Positions 58,391 to 64,000 of a stretch of DNA of 64,000 nucleotides are shown here, one piece after another (positions within the stretch are counted from its first letter, which is position 1; every line of letters starts with the position of its first letter). A program made the translations under genes and the position numbers. The DNA is from Rudanella sp031411995 (GTDB lineage: Bacteria; Bacteroidota; Bacteroidia; Cytophagales; Spirosomataceae): NCBI GenBank assembly GCA_031411995.1, contig JANOCD010000123.1, forward strand, positions 44,901 through 108,900, written 5' to 3'. The notes under the pieces are model-generated. The model was given only the letters and a program-made list of their open reading frames with translations. It made no database searches and was not told the origin of the DNA.

Positions 58391-58470
58391 TTAGTGATAA
58401 GTGATGAGTGGGCTGAGGTTAGATTACGTTTCTTGCGTTAACCCACTCATCACGGATCACTTATCGCTCA
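58391..58470. repeat. Imperfect hairpin with repeated GTGATGAG words, overlapping the end of hemL
   Basis: Arms GTGATGAGTGGG (58,401) and CCCACTCATCAC (58,442) pair perfectly; an alternative GATAAGTGAT pairing also exists. The right side runs into the last codons and stop of hemL. GATGAGTGGGCTGA at 58,403 also occurs at 34,437. Confidence 0.65.
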
Positions 58471-59749
58471 TCACTTCGTTTAAACTCTCTTCATTAGCGG
58501 TGATCACTTGCTCGATCAGGTCATCGGTTAAGGCTACTGACACAAACAGGCTTTCGAACTGGGAAGGAGCCAAATACACCCCTCGTTCGAGCATGGCGTG
58601 GAAATAACGCCCAAAACGGGGCAGATCACAGGTTTTGGCCGTTACAAAGTCGGTAACGGGTTGATCGGTCATAAATTGGGTGAACATGGACCCAATTTGA
58701 TTAACGCTGTAGGGCAGGCCTAATTTGGTCAAACTGGCCTGGAAACCTGTGGCCAGTTTGCCACCAATCTCTTCCAGGCGCGCATACACTTCCGGGTGAT
58801 CGTTGAGGTGATGCAACATGGCCAAACCCGCCGACATGGCAATCGGATTGCCCGATAATGTACCCGCCTGATAGACTGGCCCCGCAGGAGAGACCATGTT
58901 CATGATGTCGGCGCGGCCACCGTAGGCTCCAACCGGCATACCTCCCCCAATAATTTTACCCAGTGTGGTTAGGTCCGGTGTGATGCCGAACCGCTGTTGT
59001 GCCCCGCCGGGTGCCAGTCGGAAGCCCGTCATCACTTCGTCGAAAATATAGATGATACCGTGCTTGGTACAGAGGTCACGGAGACCTTCGAGGAAACCGG
59101 GTTCGGGTAACACGCAACCCATATTCCCCACCACCGGCTCCAGAATCAGGGCCGCAATCTGGTTGGCGTTGTTGTCGATGAGGGCTTCGACCGCTGCCAG
59201 ATCATTGAACGGGGCAGTGAGGGTGTCGAGGGCTGTAGCTTTTGTCACACCGGGGCTGTCGGGTGTGCCCATTGTCATGGCTCCGCTGCCCGCAGCAATC
59301 AGAAACGAATCGCCGTGGCCGTGGTAGCAACCCTCAAACTTGATAAGTTTGTCGCGCCCGGTGAAGCCACGCGCCACCCGAATGGCGGCCATGGTGGCCT
59401 CAGTGCCCGAATTGACCATGCGCACTTTTTCAACCGATGGCACCATCGACACAATCAACTCGGCCATTTCGACCTCCTTACGGGTGGGGGCACCAAACGA
59501 AAACGAATGTTGAATGGCATCACGAACGGCTTTTTCGACTGGTTCAAACGCATGGCCCAGGATCATTGGCCCCCACGAGTTGATCAGTTCGATATAGTGC
59601 CGGTCGTCTTCGTCGTAGATATACGGCCCTTTCGCCGATTTAATGAACAGCGGGTTTCCTCCCACCGCCCGGAAGGCTCGTACAGGCGAGTTCACTCCGC
59701 CCGGAATCAGGGTCTTAGCCCGTTCAAAAAGTTGTTCGCTTGTTGTCAT
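58457..59749 (-). CDS. hemL: Glutamate-1-semialdehyde 2,1-aminomutase
   Basis: PLP enzyme making 5-aminolevulinate in the C5 haem pathway, feeding HemB. 430 residues. Motifs: GGVNSPVRAFRAVGG, NSGTEATMAAIRVARGFTGR, DEVMTGFRLAPGGAQ, and the PLP-binding Lys in TLGKIIGGGMPVGAYGG. All family features are present. It starts 37 bases after the stop of the ligand-binding protein gene, with a perfect palindrome in that gap. Confidence 0.97.
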   Translation of the reverse strand: MTTSEQLFERAKTLIPGGVNSPVRAFRAVGGNPLFIKSAKGPYIYDEDDRHYIELINSWGPMILGHAFEPVEKAVRDAIQHSFSFGAPTRKEVEMAELIVSMVPSVEKVRMVNSGTEATMAAIRVARGFTGRDKLIKFEGCYHGHGDSFLIAAGSGAMTMGTPDSPGVTKATALDTLTAPFNDLAAVEALIDNNANQIAALILEPVVGNMGCVLPEPGFLEGLRDLCTKHGIIYIFDEVMTGFRLAPGGAQQRFGITPDLTTLGKIIGGGMPVGAYGGRADIMNMVSPAGPVYQAGTLSGNPIAMSAGLAMLHHLNDHPEVYARLEEIGGKLATGFQASLTKLGLPYSVNQIGSMFTQFMTDQPVTDFVTAKTCDLPRFGRYFHAMLERGVYLAPSQFESLFVSVALTDDLIEQVITANEESLNEVMSDK

Positions 59750-59758
59750 GATTTTTGT

Positions 59759-59782
59759 GGGGACGCAAAATTTTGCGTCCCC
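59759..59782. promoter_or_regulatory. Perfect 24-bp palindrome upstream of hemL
   Basis: Each 12-base half is GGGGACGCAAAA or its complement, with no loop. It ends nine bases before the hemL ATG and could be an operator, a terminator of the upstream gene, or a member of a repeat family: the 28,110 element has GAGAC ... GCGTCTC at its ends. Confidence 0.55.
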
Positions 59783-59786
59783 TATG

Positions 59787-61514
59787 CTAATTTACCTTCA
59801 CAAATTTCCCCCCCGCAAATTTCACGATGGGGACGATCTGGTTTTCGTTGTTTCGGGTATAATCGAAACCCGACAGCACATAGTCCTCATCGGGTTCGGT
59901 GCGCATGGTTGCCCAGTTTTTAAGGGGTGTACCCCGCTTGGCAATTTGCCGCCCAAAAAAGAGCAATTGATCGTAGCCCTGGCAGGCAAAAACAGAGGGA
60001 ATTGTATTTCGCTCGTTGAGGTATTTCTGTTCGAAATCGTGGGCGGCCGGTCGATCCGTATCGATGAAATCAGGGTAAAGCAGGTACGTTTCCCGCCGGT
60101 TGAAAGTCGAGCTAGCCGTTTTATACAGATCGAACGAAGAGGCTGTAACCAACAGTGGACCGCCCACTTTTCGGCGCGACAGGGCATCGAGCATTCGGAT
60201 ACCATCATCGGCATTACTGCTGGCGAAAAACACATGACCCGGTTTGTTCACGTCAGAAACCTGCATGGCAACCGCCATCGACTCGGCATTGCCACTGGCT
60301 TTACGGAAATCAACGACCTGATAGCCCGCTTTCTGCACTTCGGTCTGGTAGGCAAGAGCCAACGCAGAATCGCGTCGGGAGGAACCAAAATAGATGCCCA
60401 CTTTTTTCGTTGAATTCAGCGATTTGACAAAATCGAGCGAGCGCATAGCCTGCTGATTGAGGGAAGGCTGCGCCAGAAAAGCCGACGGTTGGTTGGTTAC
60501 CAATTCGCTGCTCGTAGCAATCGGATTCACCAGCACCATGCCGTTCTGATTGGTATAATCACGGACTAAACGGTTTGGCTCGGCATAAAGTGGCCCAAAT
60601 ATCAGGTCGGTTTGACTAAAAGTAGGGTTGTTCAGTAACTCCAGTGTTTTATCATCGTCATTGCCAATATCGTAGGCAAACAGGTTTACGGTGACCCCTT
60701 CGGATTGGAGTTTGGCCTTCGCCATTTTCATTCCGTCATACAGGTCATAAACGTACTGATTATTCCGAAGACGCTTTTCGGGGTCAAATTCCTCGGCCCT
60801 GAATGGAAACAGCACCGCCACGTTATAATAGCCTTTTGCCTTGTTTCGAGGGGCCACCACAGAACCAATAACCGGGGCCTTCGATGGAGCTTCGGTTACT
60901 GTTGGCGCAGGAGGAGAAGCCGTGGGTACGCCATACCGATTCGACAGTCTGTCTGACAGTTCGAGGTCATTTTTATCCGTCGATTTTTGTTGGATAAGGC
61001 TAATTAAAGCCAGACCCAGGTTACGGTTTTCTGGATACTGTCGCTGTGTTGTTTTCAATCGGTTCAGATCGGTGATCCGACTGAAAAAGTACCGTTCCAT
61101 CAGGTCTATTTCTGGCCGAAATTCAGGGTCACTAATCCGGCGCAGGGCCTGAATGGCATCGTCGATATTGTTGGCTTCAAATGACGCAGCCCCCAGGAGA
61201 TAGCTGGCATCGTCCTTTTTTCGCCAATCCGGAAACTTATCCAGTAACTGCTTTATGGTCAGAGTAGTAGCTGTATAGTTTCGTTGCCGGAATGAAGCTA
61301 TGGCATGGTAATAATAAGCGAAGGGCGACAGAGCCGAAACCCGCTGCATAATGGGTTGCAACTCTGTTTTAGCTCGCTCATAATCGCCCAACTGCACCAG
61401 TTTCACGGCAGCTTTATACCGGCGATCCAGTTCGGGGGTTCGTTGCGCCCAAACGGAAGTCTGAACCGTTATTATACTCACTAAAGCGATAACAAACCGG
61501 CATTTCTTATACAT
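59787..61514 (-). CDS. Periplasmic ligand-binding (ABC substrate-binding/LpoA-like) protein with TPR N-terminus
   Basis: 575 residues, signal peptide ending SVWAQ. Residues ~30-200 form helical TPR-like repeats (LVQLGDYERAKTELQP, SYLLGAASFEANNIDDAIQA). From about 228 a type I periplasmic-binding fold starts (YYNVAVLFPFRAEEFDPE, DGMKMAKAKLQSEG, LIFGPLYAEPNRLVRDY). TPR plus binding-protein order matches LpoA, the outer-membrane activator of PBP1A, as well as amino-acid ABC binding proteins; no lipobox Cys was seen and no transporter genes adjoin, so its partner is open. Confidence 0.85.
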   Translation of the reverse strand: MYKKCRFVIALVSIITVQTSVWAQRTPELDRRYKAAVKLVQLGDYERAKTELQPIMQRVSALSPFAYYYHAIASFRQRNYTATTLTIKQLLDKFPDWRKKDDASYLLGAASFEANNIDDAIQALRRISDPEFRPEIDLMERYFFSRITDLNRLKTTQRQYPENRNLGLALISLIQQKSTDKNDLELSDRLSNRYGVPTASPPAPTVTEAPSKAPVIGSVVAPRNKAKGYYNVAVLFPFRAEEFDPEKRLRNNQYVYDLYDGMKMAKAKLQSEGVTVNLFAYDIGNDDDKTLELLNNPTFSQTDLIFGPLYAEPNRLVRDYTNQNGMVLVNPIATSSELVTNQPSAFLAQPSLNQQAMRSLDFVKSLNSTKKVGIYFGSSRRDSALALAYQTEVQKAGYQVVDFRKASGNAESMAVAMQVSDVNKPGHVFFASSNADDGIRMLDALSRRKVGGPLLVTASSFDLYKTASSTFNRRETYLLYPDFIDTDRPAAHDFEQKYLNERNTIPSVFACQGYDQLLFFGRQIAKRGTPLKNWATMRTEPDEDYVLSGFDYTRNNENQIVPIVKFAGGKFVKVN

Positions 61515-61535
61515 CTTTTTTGGAATGAGTAATGC

Positions 61536-61610
61536 GTAATCGCACCGGCGAACCGGCGTAATGATGAATCCCGCGTCAGCCCCATTATGCCGGTTCGCCG
61601 GTGCGATTAC
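61536..61610. repeat. Long inverted repeat with REP-like core upstream of the ligand-binding protein gene
   Basis: Arms of 28 bp differing at one position, with a 19-base loop. Each arm carries the core CGCACCGGCGAACCGGC, the same family as in the 28,110 and 34,408 elements. It lies in the gap between yidC and the ligand-binding protein gene. Confidence 0.8.
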
Positions 61611-61629
61611 TCGTTACACCTTAAGCATT

Positions 61630-63507
61630 CTATTTCTTCTTGTTTTTTGGATCGGCCCGGCGTTGGGCTTCTTCGGCTTGTTTGCGGGCATCTTCGGCGG
61701 CCTGCAACGAGCGTTGAATATACGACTGAAGTTTATTCTTCTTCGGTGCGCCTTCGCCTGATTCAAACTTGCGCTTGTTCTCGTCCAGGATCTTCCGAAT
61801 TTTACCTTCATCAACAAACTTGCGGATGATCAACTGCTGGGCTATCGTTACCACGTTCGACACGAAATAATACCAGGTCAGACCTGCCGGGAACGAGTTC
61901 AAAACAAACATGAACATTACGGGAAAAATATAGCTCAGAGCTTTCATGTTCACCGGACCGGGCTGCTGCGGGGTTGTCTGGTTATTGTAGTAAGCATAGG
62001 CGATAGACGAAATCGTCATCATTACTGTGAACAAACTCAGGTGGCCGCCCACAAACGGAATCGTAGTGCCAAACTTAATAAAGGCATCGTAGGTCGAGAG
62101 GTCGGGTGCCCACAGAAACGACTTGCCCCGCAATTCGATCAGGTTCGGAAACAACTGGAACAGGGCGAGCAAAATGGGCATGGTGGCTAACACCGGCACG
62201 CAACCACTCAGCGGACTAACACCCACCTGCTGGTAGAGTTTCATCTGCTCCTGTTGCTGCTTAGTCATGTCGTCGCCCACTTTCTCCTTTATCTCAGCCA
62301 GTTCGGGAGCCAGCACGCGCATCTTGGCCATACTCACATAGGACTTGTAGGTCAGCGGAGTAAGTACCAGTTTTACAAACACCACCAGCAACACGATCAG
62401 AAGGCCATAGTTGCTCACGAATTTTTCGAGCAGGTTGAACACCGGCACAAAAAAGTATTTGTTGATCGGTTTCAGAATCGAATAGCCGAGGTACACGTTT
62501 TGGTCAAATTCGGGGGCGATACCTTCTTTAATAACCTGGAAATCGTTGGGACCGTAATAGAACCGATATTGTCCTTTGCCTGATTTCACGTCGGCCATTG
62601 GTAACGACACATCGGCCACGGCGGTTTTCACGGTAAGGCTATCGGCGAGGTCAACAATGGTTTTAAACGAGGCTTTGTTGAGGGGGGCATTTTTGGCAAT
62701 AAAGCTGGCCAGAAAATACTTGTGTTTAATGGAAAACCACTTCACAGGCTCCTCAACCACTTTTTCGTCACTGCTCTCCGACTCCGCTAAGTGATCGAAA
62801 CTCTCGTCGGCAGTGAGGTAGTTGACGGTGGCGGCCAGGCGATTGTTTTTCAGGTCGTTTTCATATTGCGCCATCCGATCCTGCCACATAAACCGCACAT
62901 CGCCATTGCCGAGGTTTGTCAGGCCATTCAACCGGAGGTCATAATCAATGATATAGCCATCGGCGGGCAGACTATACACCTGCTCAACAGCTTGTCCCGG
63001 TGCTACTTCGGCCCGAAATACCACCTGCGTTGCGTTGCCATTTACGGGTCCACTTTGCGCGTCGGTCTGGTAGTAAAGTTTATGCAGATCGACTTTGCCT
63101 TTGCCCGTGGGCAATTCCAAAACGGTCTGATTTCGTTTGCCGTCGATCAGTACCAGCGGCTTCTGATCGTAGGTCTTGTAATTCTTCAACAGCACTTCTT
63201 TCACGCGGCCCCCCAATGTGCTGAAGGTTACTTTCACCTGCTTGTTTTCGAGAATAATTTCCCGTTCCTGACCTGTGCTAACGGTGGCAAAATCGCCATA
63301 GAGTTGGCGGGCGGCTGTTGAATCGAGAGCTTGAGTGCGGTCCGACGGGTCGGCGGTGGCGGACACAGCCGACGTAGCAGTCGGTTTGCTTACTGTTGTT
63401 TGTTGAGTAGTGGGCTGTTCCTCTTTTGGGGGTTTAGGCACCAGAAACTGGTAGCCGACCAGCATAGCCAGAATCAGCAGAATACCAATGAGTTGATTAC
63501 GATCCAT
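61630..63507 (-). CDS. yidC: Membrane protein insertase YidC
   Basis: Inserts and folds inner-membrane proteins with or without SecYEG. 625 residues. The N-terminal helix (LIGILLILAMLVGYQFLV) is followed by the large periplasmic beta-domain (about 80-350) and the conserved core: VFVKLVLTPLTYKSYVSMAK, a cytoplasmic helical hairpin (KEKVGDDMTKQQQEQMKLYQ), SPLSGCVPVLATMPILLALF, and two closing helices. A Lys replaces the groove Arg of E. coli YidC, keeping the positive charge. The basic C-terminal tail is typical for ribosome contact. pyrG lies directly upstream on the same strand. Confidence 0.97.
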   Translation of the reverse strand: MDRNQLIGILLILAMLVGYQFLVPKPPKEEQPTTQQTTVSKPTATSAVSATADPSDRTQALDSTAARQLYGDFATVSTGQEREIILENKQVKVTFSTLGGRVKEVLLKNYKTYDQKPLVLIDGKRNQTVLELPTGKGKVDLHKLYYQTDAQSGPVNGNATQVVFRAEVAPGQAVEQVYSLPADGYIIDYDLRLNGLTNLGNGDVRFMWQDRMAQYENDLKNNRLAATVNYLTADESFDHLAESESSDEKVVEEPVKWFSIKHKYFLASFIAKNAPLNKASFKTIVDLADSLTVKTAVADVSLPMADVKSGKGQYRFYYGPNDFQVIKEGIAPEFDQNVYLGYSILKPINKYFFVPVFNLLEKFVSNYGLLIVLLVVFVKLVLTPLTYKSYVSMAKMRVLAPELAEIKEKVGDDMTKQQQEQMKLYQQVGVSPLSGCVPVLATMPILLALFQLFPNLIELRGKSFLWAPDLSTYDAFIKFGTTIPFVGGHLSLFTVMMTISSIAYAYYNNQTTPQQPGPVNMKALSYIFPVMFMFVLNSFPAGLTWYYFVSNVVTIAQQLIIRKFVDEGKIRKILDENKRKFESGEGAPKKNKLQSYIQRSLQAAEDARKQAEEAQRRADPKNKKK

Positions 63508-63532
63508 TTAGTTTAAGTAGTCAGTCGTAAAT

Positions 63533-63665
63533 CAAAAAGTCGTAAGTCGTAAGTTGTAAGTCATAAGTCAAAAGATATAAGTAATTATCCGGCAAGGGTT
63601 TACTACTTACGACTCATCACTTACGACTGACTACTCACGACTGACCACTTATGACTTACCACTTT
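63533..63665. repeat. Repeat-rich hairpin between pyrG and yidC
   Basis: The left side holds several GTCGTAAGT-type words and the right side their complements (ACTTACGACT). The best single pairing is GTAAGTCATAAGT with ACTTATGACTTAC. The build is like the 58,391 element: short words repeated within each arm. Confidence 0.65.
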
Positions 63666-63717
63666 TTTTGCAAAATTACGCCTTTAGCGTGGTGAATTCA
63701 AACCGTCTGTCCGTTGC

Positions 63718-64000
63718 TTAGGCCGTTACCGGTTCTGCTTCGACCATTGCCGGTGTTCCTGCCCGTCGCCGTTGGGCATGAGAAAGGGCAGCCCGCACAA
63801 AATGAACGAAAATGGGTTGCGGACTCATTACCGTGCTTTTAAGTTCGGGGTGAAACTGCACCCCAATGAACCAGGGGTGCGATGGCAGTTCGATAATCTC
63901 GACTAAACCGGTTTCGGGGTTGAAACCCGTGGCTCGCATTCCCGCTTTTTCCAGTGGTTCCAGATAGGCGTTGTTGAACTCGTAGCGGTGCCGGTGCCGT
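63718..64000 (-). CDS. pyrG: CTP synthase (C-terminal part; N-terminus beyond right edge)
   Basis: About 93 residues of the glutamine amidotransferase domain are visible: HRHRYEFNNAYLEPL, RATGFNPETGLVEIIEL, and GVQFHPELKSTVMSPQPIF, in which the His and Glu of the glutaminase triad lie in FHPEL. The short Ala/Glu-rich tail ends at a TAA. The nucleophile Cys and the synthase domain are outside the window. Confidence 0.95.
   Translation of the reverse strand, partial: RHRHRYEFNNAYLEPLEKAGMRATGFNPETGLVEIIELPSHPWFIGVQFHPELKSTVMSPQPIFVHFVRAALSHAQRRRAGTPAMVEAEPVTA

Overview
The window looks like chromosomal DNA of a Bacteroidota member, most likely order Cytophagales and close to Spirosoma (genus is inference). 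Support comes from the near absence of Shine-Dalgarno sites, several TAnnTTTG -7 promoter boxes, a secreted protein with a type IX secretion (T9SS) C-terminal sorting domain, SprB-type repeats, a hybrid two-component regulator with Reg_prop propeller and AraC output, and Bacteroidota-type variants of dihydroorotase and Tgt. Coding DNA is moderately GC-rich, while intergenic DNA is AT-rich and contains many unusually long hairpins.

Layout. 1-3,081: an RND efflux permease (C-terminus off the left edge) and a MarR-GNAT fusion regulator. 3,139-26,112: an accessory block on the minus strand holding three very large secreted repeat proteins (2,632 aa; 1,325 aa; about 1,880 aa but split by an apparent one-base frameshift) and one hybrid two-component regulator. 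The three proteins end in the same ~55-residue C-terminal domain, which is not a recognisable T9SS signal. A pair of 21-bp-spaced direct repeats upstream of the first is a candidate regulator binding site. 26,221-32,322: DoxX, a Tat-exported Gfo/Idh/MocA oxidoreductase, ApbE, an ECF sigma factor with a tiny overlapping partner, endonuclease III, a small exported protein and a T9SS substrate.

32,508-37,529: sensor kinase, response regulator, hemB and dihydroorotase, the last three translationally coupled. 37,587-47,506: a small conserved ORF, a BatD-like protein abutting aroC, then a tightly packed run of TPR histidine kinase, thioredoxin-like ferredoxin, HAD phosphatase, exported FAD oxidoreductase, SDR and an RlaP-like nucleotidyltransferase. 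47,475-50,789 (minus): 4-epimerase, nucleotide-sugar 6-dehydrogenase and Wzz-like protein, a minimal surface-polysaccharide set.

50,869-64,000: OmpA-family protein, tgt, a glycosyltransferase with rsmG and a PH-like small protein, tRNA-Asn, a pentapeptide-repeat protein, small conserved proteins, a second glycosyltransferase, hemL, a periplasmic ligand-binding protein, yidC and the end of pyrG. Outside the adhesin block this is mostly housekeeping and cell-envelope content. The most unusual material is the giant-protein block with its shared C-terminal domain, and the set of long, partly related intergenic hairpins.
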